Positions 11,034-23,435 are shown, counted from the stretch's first letter. The stretch: 64,000 bases of DNA from Blakeslea trispora (GCA_025331445.1 JAIWNE010000040.1:186001-250000), one strand, 5' to 3'. The notes: generated by a model not told the origin, from the sequence alone. Numbers and translations are program-made.

Positions 11034-11651
11034 AGTTTGCTGATCATTTATCATAAATACAGAAATTTGTTGCACCACCAACATCCACAACACGTTGCAA
11101 AATGAGCGTACTTGCAGAGGCATCTTCCAAAGTTCAATTGATTTGCTCAACAGATCCTAAAGACATGTATCCAAATGTATGTAACCCTATTTTTCGCTTT
11201 GTGCTATACCATAGGCTTACATTTTTTTTGTTTTTAGGGTCAATACCACCTTGTCCATATTCTTCCTTTAAAGGAAAGTCATATTAAAAGTAAGTAAACT
11301 GCAAACAAAAGAAAGTTTAAACAGAAGCTAACCTATGTCAGGCCAATGGGATGTATTTGAATATGTGCTAAAACACTTGTTTGTGATGCAGAGAAAGCCA
11401 CTTTCTCATATGGTCAAGTAAAGTATCTATTTATCGTCTCAAATATTTATGTATCACCTGACCTCTTTTTCTTTTAAAACATTAGAACGCTTGGACCTGG
11501 AGCTGATATTATCCTAAAAAGACTATCATTTGATCCATCCATATTAATTGGCAGCATGACTGCAGCTCAACTAGATGAAGTAGCTAGAAAGTTTGACGAA
11601 TGGCCATTAAGGCCTCGAGTTCTTTTTGAAGATGCTTCTGTCTTGGCTTAG
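10094..11651 (+). CDS. MTF1: Mitochondrial transcription factor Mtf1 (mtTFB-like), with an apparent frameshift
   Basis: Promoter-melting partner of the single-subunit mitochondrial RNA polymerase, related to rRNA adenine dimethylases. Eight exons by my reading: 10094-10217, 10303-10368, 10434-10525, 10646-10976, 11063-11176, 11238-11289, 11342-11417, 11486-11651. The methyltransferase-fold motif reads AVEIYPGLGTWTSAM, then ALEPQ, and LKKDGYDWETYQEL aligns well with remembered yeast Mtf1 (YDWSTY). LGPGADIILKRL and the final EWPLRPRVLFED also fit. The N-terminus is basic and Ser/Arg-rich as for mitochondrial import. Exon 4 changes frame at the GGG at 10741-10743; dropping one G leaves 1020 coding nt, or 339 aa, next to 341 aa in yeast. 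A (CT)n run sits in the intron at about 11000-11030. Confidence 0.86.
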
Positions 11652-11722
11652 AATAAGAAAAAAAAAGTAATAATAATAATAAACATTTATCTATCTCTTA
11701 TGTACATAAATTGTAATTTGAT

Positions 11723-13531
11723 TTAACGCCTTTTCCCTTTCTTGCTCCCTTTTCCTCCCTGTTCTGAGGCAAGCGCATGCCCAGTGTCTTTGATATGTGC
11801 AAACAATTGATTCCGAGTTTCGAACTGTTCAGAACACACATTACAAGCAGTCTAATCGTAAGCAAAGGTCAATAATGCTACCTTGCTTTTATATTCTTCT
11901 ATCCTACCTCTGGAGATCCAACTGTTTCTTCTTTAAGTTTCTTTTTCTCTTTGCGCTTTTCTCGTTTCGTTTTAGCGCTCATCTTCTCTACTGTAGGCGC
12001 ATCAGAAGAAGGGGAAGCTGTTGTGGGGACAGACTCATCATCAGACAAAGATGCCTTGTTGTTTCCTTTTCTTCGTCTTCTTGATTTTTCTTCCTCTAAA
12101 GCAGCAGCTAAAGCGCTCGCTTCATCTATATCATCAGGTACAGTTTCTTCATCGAAGCCCCAATGAGGGTTTTAGTCTTGTTCTTTTTCTTTTTCTTTTT
12201 GTCTTTAGTAATGGGTATCTCTTCTTCTATTTCTAAATCGTCTAATGCTTGACTTATTTGGTCTAAAGGAATGCCTGCATCCAATTCTTCGGTCATATCG
12301 TCTTCGTTGTCAAAATCAAAATTGGCGTCATCTTTTAACATTTCTTCTCGTAAAAGTTCCAGATTGTCATTGTGTCTCTTGCTAAGCTCGTGGCTTTTGA
12401 ATTGTCTTTCACTCTTGTAAGATTTATCACAAACAACACAGTAAAATTCGCTGACTTCCTCATCTTCGTCCTCACTAGGTTCATCTTCGTCTTCATCCAA
12501 TTCTTCTTCAACTTGAGCCCATTCAGGTACTTGGTATTCAGCTACCTTGGCCTGTAGTTCTTGTTTTTCACGTAGCATACGTGCTTTATTTTCTGCTGCT
12601 GCTGCTTCTTTACGCTTTTGCTCTTCTGCTAAATACGATTTCACACGAGGGTCACGTTTCCTTAAAAATTCTGACAAATTCTAAAAAGAAAAAAAAAGAG
12701 AGAAGGGCAATTTAGGCATTGGATTCTGTACAGCAAGGTGTTTATTGACATTACTCTGACTGCATCATTGTATTCCTTTCGGCCTGTCTCTCTTGCCTTC
12801 TTGTTCTCTTTCTCCATTTGACGGCGAACATAACGGTTAGGGGCATCCGACAATCGCCATTTATCCATCCAAGCAAATGATTTTAATGTTGAAAAGTTGG
12901 ACCAGGCTCCATAAAAGTCCTTTACACCGAAATCATTGTTGACAATAAAAGGTGTACTTGCTTTACCAAAAGAAGGATAAAAGGTAGCAGTTGAACGAAC
13001 TTCGTCTTCGTCTTCAGTTGGATTGTTACGGAACGCTTCTTCTTCTTCATTCGCAAGACGTTCAAACAGGCTACGATAGACATTATAGAATCCCTTAAAG
13101 TGTTGAAAGTAACATGAGCACAAGGTGTTAATAATAGATGGAGCCTACCTTTGTTGTGTCTTCAAATCCTTTAAATTCAGACATACTGAAGTAACGCATT
13201 AAATCTTCCGCAGTCGTTCCTGCACTGCTGTCTCGTTGTCCACTGTGATCGTCACCTCTCAAGATAGAATCTCGGTGACCATCGTACCATGATCTCTCTT
13301 GAGGATCAGAAAGCACTTCATAAGCTTCGTGAATCATTGCGAACCGCTCGGTGGCTTCTTGAATTCTGTCGGCATTTTTGTCTGTAGTTCGTTAGATCCT
13401 TTAGCATGTAAGATTGACAGTGAACAAGTACCTGGATGCCACACTAAAGCTTGTTTTCGATAAGCTTTCTTAATGTCAGTACTACTTGCTTGCTTCTCGA
13501 CTCCAAGCAAATCATAATAACAAACACGCAT
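11723..13531 (-). CDS. JJJ1: J-domain zinc-finger protein Jjj1/DNAJC21, with an apparent frameshift
   Basis: Hsp70 co-chaperone for cytosolic late 60S ribosome maturation (release and recycling of Arx1/Rei1-type factors). Exons: 13531-13432, 13381-13149, 13093-12755, 12680-11908, 11851-11723. The J domain is at the N-terminus ([22 protein letters not shown]) and its HPD motif is split by intron 1. Next come a helical middle region ([15 protein letters not shown]...YGAWSNF), RKRDPRV, a U1-type C2H2 finger ([20 protein letters not shown]) with acidic tract, a Lys-rich stretch, and a second C2H2 finger in the last exon ([20 protein letters not shown]). At the minus-strand CCC (12169-12167) one base appears to be missing. 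Exons sum to 1574 nt, so one added base gives 525 codons. Confidence 0.92.
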
Positions 13532-14731
13532 AGTATTGTACAAAAAGAAGAGAGGAGGGAAAAAGTGAGAAAAAAAAAAGAGCTGATCCAATCCCGAAAA
13601 GTAAAATCTCGAAAAAAAAAAGCAACAACGGTTATTAAAATGTCTCTTGATTGTAGATTGATTCGACTTTGTCGATCTTTTATTATAAGGAACAGGCCCA
13701 TGCAATCAAGATCAGCTTATTGGATGTTTCTGTTCTTTTGTCCTCCAGCTTTGTAGTAAAGCAGGTCGCCTTCGTATGCTTTTCTTCTTGTTCTTAAAAG
13801 AATGAAGCTTTAGATTCTTGCGAAACTTTTATCTTTTTTGAATCTCAAACACAATACAGAGCTCTTATATGGACGTTACAGAAAACCTTGAACTATCGGG
13901 AACAATTTTTTATGCCTCTGAGTAGCACATAGGACATTTCAAGGAAGAAAATTGTTCTGTTCAATGGCAAATAAAGACCTTTCAAAAAGAAGGCTATAGA
14001 CCATTTCTCTACAAAAGCATCAAAGCGAAATTCAATCATACCTTATTGAAGGTCATCAAGCAAGCCAGTTAATTAGACTATTTAAACATTGTTAAGATAA
14101 TGACAGTGACATCAAGAAACTCTTACCAGATAGGTATTTCTTACCAAGTTCTTTTGGATATTTGTGTCATGAACATGGAATAAATGAAGAGCAAACTGCA
14201 GAACACCTGACATGATCTTCCCTAAGAAGAATGCAAGCTTTCATTGTATTTATATCAACCAATAGCTTTGCAATTTGAACAATAACTGTCAATTTTTTTC
14301 ATTCACATGCGCCATACTGTAAAGTGTTAATATGGATAACATTACAATGATAGAAAAAAGACGGTGTCCTACTTTAAGTGTGTGCTCCTTTAGGTGGCTT
14401 GAGATTTCCTTTTTTTTATACTGCAAGTAACTTTGTACTGCTTAAACATTCTCATCTTATTAAATCGCTTGCTTCTTTCAATTGACTATCATCACTGTAG
14501 CAGTGAAACATTTCTCTTTTTGTATTTGGTAATCCAATTTAAGGTTTCGCTTTTGTGTGATCGTTGTTACCCTGTGTGTAATCTACATTGGAATTAGGGT
14601 AAAAATTTCCTTTTTTGCCAACAAAACTCTAGTCTTCACTTTTTTTTTTCCTATCTTTTTTTCTTTTTTTCTTTTTTTCTTTTTTTCTTTTTTTCTTTCT
14701 TTCTTTCTTTCTTTCTTTCTTGACCCTAACT
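13532..14731. other. Intergenic spacer, mostly featureless
   Basis: About 1.2 kb between the divergent JJJ1 and G-gamma starts. A stretch near 14100-14200 encodes a short open run (DSDIKKLLPDRYFLPSSFGY) without start or splice support, perhaps a gene remnant. The pyrimidine tract at its right end is listed separately. Confidence 0.4.
14640..14721 (+). repeat. CTTT/poly-pyrimidine microsatellite in a promoter
   Basis: Near-pure pyrimidine tract ending in perfect CTTT units, 10 nt upstream of the G-gamma start codon. It may act as part of the promoter or leader; its length is likely polymorphic. Confidence 0.8.
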
Positions 14732-15072
14732 ATGGCAAACACGTATACCCAGATGACATTTAAAAAGTCTTACAACATATCAGAGGCTAAGCTCAGGAGA
14801 ATTCTTGAATACAATATGCGCTTAAGAGAACAATTAGAGTTACCTCGTATTCCTGTCTCTGAGGCATCCAAGAGGTAAAGTAAGGAAGAATAATGAATGA
14901 ACATATCTCATATCTTGCTTCCTTTTTAAAATTGTATAGCTTGCTAGAATATTGTAGCCGTACAAGAGATCCTCTTGTTCCATCAATATGGGGACCTATA
15001 AGCAAAGAAGAAGATCCTTTTGCGCCGGCCGCAGGAGGTAGTGGAGCCTCTGGTTGCTGTACTATAATGTAA
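14732..15072 (+). CDS. Heterotrimeric G-protein gamma subunit, 91 aa
   Basis: Small partner of G-beta in GPCR signalling (pheromone, nutrient or development pathways) at the plasma membrane. Two exons, 14732-14874 and 14940-15072, split between AAG AG and C. The GGL-type coiled coil reads SEAKLRRILEYNMRLREQLE, followed by the conserved SLLEYCSRTRDPLVPSIWGP. The protein ends GCCTIM, a CaaX box (CTIM) for prenylation preceded by a second Cys available for palmitoylation, as in fungal Ste18/Gpg1 proteins. Length fits fungal G-gamma (about 90-110 aa). Confidence 0.95.
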
Positions 15073-17692
15073 AACTTGATTTGGTTATTTAATTTATTCG
15101 TTGTAAATATACAAACATTGTCTTTTGTTTGAGCTTTGATGCTCTCTTTACAAGTGGGCAATTTGTCTTTTTACTTGCTTTTTCCTGAAAGCGAATGCGC
15201 TTTCGTAATTGAGTTTTGATAGCTAATCTCTGAGGCTTTTGTTGTTCGATCTCTTCTTTTTTTTCCTTTCCTCTCCGAAACTAAACACTTTTCACAAAGA
15301 GATGAGATCCATGGCAATCTTTCTAGAAAAGCTAACCAATACAAGAAGCACATTTAAGACCAAAGTGCTCAATTCAGCAAATTTGAGATCTGTTTTTTCG
15401 TGTCCTACATACTTATCTCGAAACTTCAGGGAGTTAACTTTAATTGAGTAAAAGTATGTTTTGTCTTACAAAAAGCTGCATAGTAAGAAGGGAATTCATT
15501 TCACCAAAGCAACAGTGTAACCATAAATGATATGCTTTCATTTCCATTAGATATGAATGTCTTTTTTTTTGCAAAAACTTTTTTAGAAAAAAGGCTTTAT
15601 TTCTGAGAAAAAAAACATTTTAGACGAATACTTGCTTCTTTAACAATCTTCGAATTTAGTCATAAATTCGACCGATGTCTTTTAAACATCTTCTCTTGAC
15701 TACAATCAGTCTATTCGGGTTAAACTTTATGAAAGTATTAACAAAGAAGATGTACATGTCTTGGTTAAAATAGTGTAGTTGATAAGAGAAAGTGCAAATA
15801 CTAAATAACAAGACATTAATGACATGATGATGTTTTGACAGAAAAATAGAACCTGATTGTCAAATCTGTTTCACTTTCTCAATCGAGAAAAGACTCCCAA
15901 GCCTGTGCATGCTGCTGACACAGCTTTTCATGCTCAATCAAAAATCATGTGCTTGACCTTGCTATAGAACTATGCATTGCTTAAAAAGAAAAGGAAAGCA
16001 ATCTCGCAGTGTTTAAACATATCCTCGATATTAAATGTCTTGTATTGTCTCACTCTTACTGTCTGTAAAACATTCAAAGAAAGCAGCATTCAGACTTCCA
16101 CAAGACCATGTCCTATACTGCTTTTTTCTATTGTAAAAGGCAAATCTGATTGATAGTTGATTTTATTTTCCGTGAATGTAATGAGAAACGTCTTGCAGTG
16201 CTAAAAAAAAAAAGAAAAAAAAAACTTTTTGTCATCAACAGATAACGCAAAAGTGCGGCTCAGAGAGCTAGTACTATTATCTCTGAAGCCGAAAGCAAAG
16301 GCAACGACTATTGTGGTAGGTACAAACCATAATCAGCTTTTTTACAATCTGATCTGAAATGCGTAAAAGAATTTTCCATAATAAGATAATACCCTTTGAA
16401 TTGCTTGTGTGGATCAAGTAACATCCAAAGTATTAGAATAATTAACTTTTTTCTCTGCCGTGGTCTTTCTTTTCTTTGATCTTTCTCTGTAGGGCTACTC
16501 TAACCTTCATGTCAATGATGTCTTGCGAAGATGTTGCTCCCCTAAAGTAGTTATTGCTCTAGCTCTCTCATCTTGAATTTTAAAGAAACAGCTAGCTTTC
16601 CCTTAGGCAATCAATTTATAGTATAGCTAAATCTGATATGAAAGATGGATTCATAAATGAAAACACAGTTGCTTTGAAAGTCAATATCTGTCTGTATCAA
16701 ATTGGTTTCGCATTTGAAGCATGCTTCAATGCTGACAGGAGGATTCCTTCTTTTAGGGCACAAACTAAGTTTTCTCAATGCTCATCTCAAAACTATTGAT
16801 CATAAAATGATGGATAGTAACTTTTTGCAAGGCTGAGTCCTTCAGACTGGTTATCAAGGCTTTCTGTTGCTTCATTTGCGATGGTTTTGGGATCCTCATT
16901 GCATTCTTGAAATAAGAATTGCTCATGACATTTGTTAAGCACTTTTTTCCACCAAAAGGATTTTTACTTCCCCTAGAATTTAAGATCTGAGACTCTTTTG
17001 TTATGTTTTTTTTTGTAATCTCAAGTATGTGCAATCAGCTTTAAAGAAGTACCTGTTCCTTGTTTTTTTTGGTCAGCGCGATTTGAAATTGTTTAAAGCG
17101 CAATCTTAAACCATTCAAGTGCAATCTATTTTAGGAAATGGTGTAATTTATGCTTACAAAATGATTGAGCAGATGCTCAAGATTGTTTTGGTTCGAGTTA
17201 ACAAATATATGCTAAAATGCATAAAGTAAATAAAAGCAAACAACTAAAAACAGATAAAAGCACTCAAAACTTCCAAACAAAAAGAAAAGAAAGCTTTTGT
17301 CAAAACCAAGAATTTGGATATATCTTGATCTTAAGCAATCTCGATTTGTTAACAAGATTTTAGACAACTATGAGAATGGAATAAAAAAGAGCAAACTTTA
17401 TGTTTGATAAATATGGTCAGAAGAAAAAAAAACATAAAAAAAAAAGAAGCCCGCATACAGGCACTCGAGATAATTTTCGCGACCCCTATTTGGTCTATGA
17501 AAACAATGACTTTCCTTTTATATCAAAAGCAATAAACCGTTTTAGAGTTGAAGGCTACTTTATCTATCTTTCTCCTCTTTTTTCTTCTTTCAATCTTTAT
17601 TTGTTCTGATACCTTTCCAAAAAGGATCAAGAAATTCTCTATCTTTTTTCTTACTATTCTTTCCATTCTTTCTTATAAGCCAGCATAAAGGA
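15073..17692. other. Long gene-free spacer
   Basis: About 2.6 kb with no supported gene. Only short open runs in both strands, poly-A/T runs (for example 16203-16230) and a small perfect hairpin at 15651-15670 (8-bp stem CGAATTTA with a 4-nt loop). The minus-strand open run at about 16765-17034 lacks an ATG. It could hold non-coding RNA or decayed sequence; nothing can be assigned. Confidence 0.4.
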
Positions 17693-19158
17693 ATGCATCA
17701 AGGGTATCATACAGATCCGATTTCTGAGGCCTCTATCAATCAGAATCCGAAAAAAAGGAACAAAAATCCATTTACATTTTTGTTTGCAAGACAAAACAAA
17801 AGTACACCTACCAGCAGTTACAATCTAGATGAAGGTCAACAGAAGGATGCAGGTAAGAATAAGGCATAAAGAAACAATATCAGAAGATAAAGTGATTTGT
17901 ATACAGAAGGTATCTTTGGTGTGCCTTTATGCGATGCTTCAAACGAAGGATCAGTTTTATGGAACTTGAAAGTGCCTGACCCGGTTGCTTTGTGCTTTCA
18001 TGAGATAAGCAAACGAGGTATGAACGACTATGAAGGACTAGTTGGCATGGCGCTTAAAAGAAACTGACATGGTGTATGATAGGGTTGCGAACAGAAGGCA
18101 TATTTCGTTTATCAGGCGCTACTTGTGAAGTTGTATCTCTTCAGAAAAAGATTAATATGTGTACGGCCGAGGAAAGGAAAAGGATTGATGCCAGCATTTA
18201 TGATGTTCATACATTGGCCAGTTTAGTGAAAAAGTACCTGAGAGAGTTACCTGAGCCAGTCATTCCAAATGGCTTTCATGAGCAGCTTCATCAGATAACC
18301 CTGACCGATCCAACAGAAGGCATTCAGCAGTTATCCGCCATCTTGATCAAGTTACCATCTCATAATCGACAGTTGATCCATGCTATTTTGCTTATGGCAG
18401 TTAAAATTCAACTTCATGTAGAGAAGAATATGATGTGTCCTGAAGCTCTAGCGACTGTTTTTGCACCTGTCTGTACTGGTTTTGAACAATCGCTTAGAAA
18501 AGACACAATGCCAAAACCTTCTTCAGAGGCAAAAGCAGCCAACAAGAAATCATATTCCACACCAACCAACACGTTGAACAAGAAAAGATACCACAAACAT
18601 ACTCATTTGCCCTTTGATTTTGCAGCCCTCCAGCTGGATCGAAAACCTTCTATTATAGAGCAACATATCAAGCGTAATAAACAATGGACAAATATATGGA
18701 AGTTGATGATTGAGCAACATGAGGTACTGGTTGAAATACTCAACCAACAAACAAGTCAGGCCAAAGAGAAGGAGCAAAACTCCGAGGCTACTTGGAAACA
18801 ACATCGTACATACTACAATATGTCTTCAAGCGCAAATCCTAATCGAACTTTACCATCGCCTTTCTCCACCAATGGAAGTACTGTCTTGCTTCCGAACGAT
18901 ATTATGATGGCTCAATTTCATCCTATGCACAATTATCATCAAGAAGAAGCAAGTTCCAATCGAGAGACAATCATACCTGTGGCTCAGCCATCCACTTCTA
19001 CACCTCATTATGCCAGCGTGAGCTCTTTTTCTCATGAATCTGATGTACCTGAAGAACCATATCATATCGAGAACCATTCACTAGTAAAAAAAACGTCAAT
19101 TTTTTTTCCAGGGTCAAATACCATAAGAAGAATACTTTCAGCAAGCGCGCTTAGATAA
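17693..19158 (+). CDS. RhoGAP-domain protein, 448 aa
   Basis: GTPase-activating protein for a Rho/Rac/Cdc42 GTPase, expected in control of actin, polarity or cell wall synthesis. Exons: 17693-17852, 17907-18017, 18083-19158, all in phase. The RhoGAP domain runs from about residue 55 to 210: FGVPLCDAS, then GLRTEGIFRLSGAT, where R in GLRTEGIFR is in the arginine-finger block, KKYLRELPEPVIP, and LATVFAPVC. The segment after the catalytic core (KPSSEAKAANKKSYSTP) is an insertion of low complexity. A helix near EQHIKRNKQWTNIWKLMIEQ follows, then a Ser/His-rich tail ending NTIRRILSASALR. No lipid-binding or FCH domain is visible, so specificity is unknown. Confidence 0.9.
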
Positions 19159-19514
19159 ATTGCTACTTTAATACTTGTATCCACTCACATTCCTTTCCCA
19201 ACTGTTTATTTTCACCGTTCAGGTAAAATGTATATGTGCCATCTTCTTGTAAGAAAAAAAAAATCGTTTTTGAAAAAATGTAATGTATGCTTTATTTATC
19301 ATCTATTGACCCTACCTAAACCCATCCATATAATTAATTCAAATATATCATATCACAATAAACTGATCCAAATAACACTAAACAAACAGATTCAATATCC
19401 TTCAGGAGAACAGAGAGGAAAGAGAAGGCCCCTTTTTCCTTTTATTTGTGGTCAAAGAATGATATTATCCATTTTCCTTTTCATTTTTCTTTTTGCCAAA
19501 AAGCATCAATCTTT
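19159..19514. other. Short intergenic spacer
   Basis: AT-rich; a plus-strand in-frame extension upstream of 19515 exists but the signal peptide fits only the ATG at 19515. Nothing else seen. Confidence 0.4.
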
Positions 19515-19724
19515 ATGAAGTATCCATTGTGTTTAGTATTTCTCTTACTTCTTATCCATTCCAACATAGCAAGTGCGGCTTCTATTGAATCAATAGCTAA
19601 GAGAGATAATGTGATGCCTCGTTCAGGCTTTACTGTTCGTCAAGGACTACCTTTCAAGAATGTACAAATGGGTCTAGCAGACACATCATCAAATGAAAAG
19701 AACTTTGTTAAGGCAGCTGAATGA
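19515..19724 (+). CDS. Small secreted peptide precursor with a KR cleavage site, 69 aa
   Basis: Begins MKYPLCLVFLLLLIHSNIAS, a textbook signal peptide with cleavage likely near residues 20-22 (ASA). A short pro-segment then ends in a dibasic KR at about residues 29-30 (SIAKRD), the type of site cut by the Golgi protease Kex2. The remainder, about 39 residues (DNVMPRSGFTVRQGLPFK...), has no cysteines and no repeats. The start at 19515 is chosen because the N-terminal hydrophobic core then sits correctly. It could be a signalling or effector-like peptide or a wall-associated peptide; it does not match an alpha-factor-type repeat precursor. No family recognised. Confidence 0.6.
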   Translation: MKYPLCLVFLLLLIHSNIASAASIESIAKRDNVMPRSGFTVRQGLPFKNVQMGLADTSSNEKNFVKAAE

Positions 19725-21489
19725 AGAAATATGTTGTATTTTCGAGCAGAATAGCAAGCCAAACAATAAAACACAATGTATAGTAATTTGACTTTTTCTC
19801 TTTAAGCTTTTGCTTCAATAAGCTTTTATGACATTGGATTGAAATGTGATAAATTAGGCAAAAAAAGTTATTTATTTTTGCTTGGATTATTTGTTTTTTA
19901 CGATAGCATACAATAAACTAATGTTCTTTCAATATGTATTTCAATGAAAAAAAGTTGGATACAGAGATTGAAAAAATATTTGGTTAATGTAATATACAAT
20001 ATGAATTCCTCTTGATAAAGCTTTTCTGTTACTTGTAGGTATTCCTTTGGAATGTAAAGTCGCTAGGAAATTAGTACTGTGATTTTTTTTTTGCTCTGGC
20101 TATGCTGCATTGAGGTACCGCTTGCTTTGTCATATAATCGTTGTTTATATGTATTTTATAACATCTCTGGAAACAGATTGTAGACCAAGAGAAACAATTT
20201 ACGCACAAAAATAATTTGGAATGCATTTGTAAAAGAAGATTCAGATTGCATTAACCAAAAAAAAAAATAAGCGTTGGTCATACTTAGCACTTACTTGACA
20301 GAATATAAAATAGATGTGAGGCAACAATCAAAGCTGATGGTGGCCTTGTTAGCTAAGTTTTTATTCAAAATAAACCTATTTACTTTCTTACTATCAAGGC
20401 ATAACTTCAAGAAAGTCTCATCCTAGCAGCTTAGTTTGCATTTTGATAAATGTATGATATCCTTTGATGGATAGAATCTAAAGGCAGCTCGGACTAAAAT
20501 CTTTCAAGACCTTGCAAGAATACTTCTTGAGATGTTCTATCAATAACCATCTTAAGCTGAAGCATAAAGAACAGCCAATCCTACTAAGCATTAGATGATC
20601 AATGGGTATAAAGTGATATTGACAGATTTGTTCATTTGATATGGGCTTCCATAGGTGATGCAAAAAAAAAAACAGAAAAACAAGTAGATTGGTGTTTTAT
20701 CTGTAACATTTGAAATGATTGGTATGAGTCAAACTAAATGAAGCAAATGTATATAGGCCTTTATTAGAGTTGAATAGAAAAAATGTTAAATACGATAAAT
20801 TTTTTTTTAATACGTAGCTTCTTTATGCGCTGGCACTCCAGATACCGGCATACCGCCTACTAGATTGTATGTTTTAAAGTACTAGAGCATAAAGAGGTTC
20901 AAAAGTTACCAAAATGCTACAGTTCAAATGAGTCTGCCAGTTCAACGCGATTTCTCGTGTTGAACATAGTCCACGCCTGCATGGATTATATCAAATTTCT
21001 TGAGTGATTTAATTATTTGTAAAGGCTAAATCTTTTTGTACTATGGCTTTCAAGTAGAATCTCTTTATCTCCTCTTGCTTCAAGGATTGAATATTGTTCA
21101 AGACAATTGACTGGTTGACTACTTTTTTTTTTTAAAGACTAAGGAGATCCAACTTTCCATCTAGCAAAGCTGTCAAAAGTCAATTGGATATTTCTCGTTT
21201 GAACAGAGAATTTGCTTGCCTTTCATATCTCTCTTCTACCTTTTTTTAAAATGCCTTTTTTTTTTTAACATAAAAACTCTCTCTCACACTCCTTTTGTTC
21301 ATCAAGCTTGTTTCTGAAGGATGATAAAATCTATCGTTCAAGGAGAGAAGGAAGGGGGAGGGGGAAGAAATTGGTTGTACAGATTTTAGGGAGTGTTTCT
21401 TTACTGTTGATTATAGTTTATTTTGGCCACACAAGTTGCTTCCAAAAATATAGGCTTTCTTTTTCTTTTTTTTTCTTTAATAATCCATT
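19725..21489. other. Long gene-free spacer
   Basis: About 1.75 kb, AT-rich. Near 20820-20990 the minus strand has a short protein-like run (YNLVGGMPVSGVPAHKEAT) without start or stop support, possibly a gene relic. Pyrimidine-rich leader at 21460-21489 precedes the NPP start. Confidence 0.4.
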
Positions 21490-23397
21490 ATGCCACAAGA
21501 AGTAGAAGTCTTTGAAATGAGTCGATCTATCTCAGAAGGTTCGAGTACCTTTGACATAGATCAAACAGAGCAAGACCAACTGCTATCCAAAGAAGACCAG
21601 TCAGATTCTGATCAAGATCTAGATGAACAAGATGAAGCATGGACTATTATGATGGAAGAAGAAGGTGGTGGAAGTGATGCGTATGAACAGGTACAAACAA
21701 AGAGTCAGACTTGGTTGCTCTTTTGGACTAAAAAAGAAAAGAGGATAGGATAATCCATTATTGCGATATATCTGTATTGGTTTAGCCATTGGCTTGTTTT
21801 TTATTGTTTTCAAAATCGGCATGAATAAGCTTGCCATGAGCTCGGACCACCATGAGCGAGCAGCTGAGAAATTATACCATAATGGCTCTGATTATTTTGC
21901 TTCTACAGTCATTTTGATCTCTTTAGATGGGTTTCGGCCAGATTACCTTGATCGAGGTATCACACCTCATTTAAATGCATTAGGTAATTAGAGGAATACA
22001 TTACCTATGTTTTTTTTTTTATTCTTATCTGTTTCTTTCTCTTTTTTTTATGTTAAAGCAAGCCAAGGTGCGATGGCAAAATACATGCATCCTTCATTTC
22101 CTGTAAGTCATTAGTATAAAGTCTTATTGATTACTTACATCATGTAGCCTAGCACATTTCCCAATCATTGGACATTAGTGACGGGTCTCTATCCGGAATC
22201 TCATGGTATTGTCGCCAACTTGTTCTATGATCCTGTCTTGAATGCTACTTTCAGTCATACAAACCGCACGATCACTTCAGATCATCGTTGGTGGCAAGGT
22301 GAAGCTGTAAGTAGTTAGGATCAGACTGTTCAAGAAGAGACTCTGATGGCTTTTTTCTAGATTTGGACTACTTCAAAGATGAACAGAAAGCGTAGTGGAT
22401 CCATTATGTGGCCTGGTTCGGATACCGATTTCAATCCTCCTGATTTAGTGGTGCCTTATAATGGTACGATGGGCACAAAGGAAAAGATGGACACAGTACT
22501 GCAATGGCTTGATATGCCTTATGATGATCGACCAGAAATCATCACAGTCTATGTACCACAAGTGGATCAAGAAGGACACCGAGGCGGACCTTATGGTGCA
22601 AAGGTGATAAAAAGCGAAGCAAAGAATACTTTTGAAAGTAGTCATTGATTTCCTTTTTTTTTTGGCTAGATGAACACTTTTATTAAAGAAATAGATGATG
22701 CTATAGGCTATTTTGTAGCACAACTTGAGAATAGACATCTCGATACTCATGCTCATATTGTGGTGGTAAATATAGGGTTGTAGAGAGGGGAGAAAATATT
22801 GGTCACTAAAGATATGTGTCTACCTAGGTCAGTGATCATGGAATGGCCGAAACAGGGCCATCCAAGCTGATTTATTACGATGACATTCTATCCAAAAATA
22901 CTCTAGAACACATTGAACAACGAGAGGCACTTCCTCTATTAGACCTGAGGCCAAAAAGAGATGCTCCTCAAGATACAATACAACTTATTTATCAAGAGCT
23001 GTCTGCTTATGCTCAAAACAATACAGATGCTCATTATCAAGTTTATCTGAGACAAGATGTACCTGAACGCTATCATTACAGCCACTCGGATAGAATCACG
23101 CCTGTGGTTGCTATCCCTGATGTAGGCTATACTTTCATCACACATGCAGAAGTCAACCATCGTCCTTTTCGATCTGGCGGTAATCACGGCTATGATAACT
23201 TGGCGGATGATATGCGTGCCATCTTTATTGCCAAGGGACCCAAAGTGGACCATGCCTATAAACAAGGCACTGTCTTGGCCCCTTTCTTTAATATTGAAAT
23301 CTATGGATTTGTGACCGAGTTACTTAACGTGGATGCAGCACCCAACAATGGTACTTTGCATGGAGAATTTCCTGTACTTTCTTCGCCCCCTTTTTAA
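21490..23397 (+). CDS. Ectonucleotide pyrophosphatase/phosphodiesterase (NPP family), 515 aa
   Basis: Type II membrane enzyme of the alkaline-phosphatase superfamily that hydrolyses nucleotide phosphodiester or pyrophosphate bonds outside the cytosol (yeast Npp1/Npp2 class). Exons: 21490-21690, 21749-21983, 22059-22102, 22148-22306, 22361-22603, 22670-22765, 22828-23397, all in phase. An acidic cytosolic tail of ~70 residues is followed by one TM ([18 protein letters not shown]). The metal site is complete: LDGFRPDYL (Asp), STFPNHW (catalytic Thr), VPQVDQEGH (Asp, His), SDHGM (Asp-His) and GNHGYDN (His). Converges on the neighbouring SGNH gene with 38 bp between stop codons. Confidence 0.93.
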
Positions 23398-23435
23398 TAA
23401 TAAAATCTCTTTTTTTTTTTTTAAGAAAAACAAAT

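Noticed and set aside
14098..14200. Protein-like run DSDIKKLLPDRYF
   Set aside because: Too short and without start, stop or splice context to call; mentioned only in the spacer entry.
15302..15451. Small plus-strand ORF after the G-gamma gene
   Set aside because: About 50 codons, no signal peptide or family motif, overlaps nothing conserved.
16765..17034. Minus-strand open run of 89 codons
   Set aside because: No ATG start, low-complexity Lys/Ser content, no motif.
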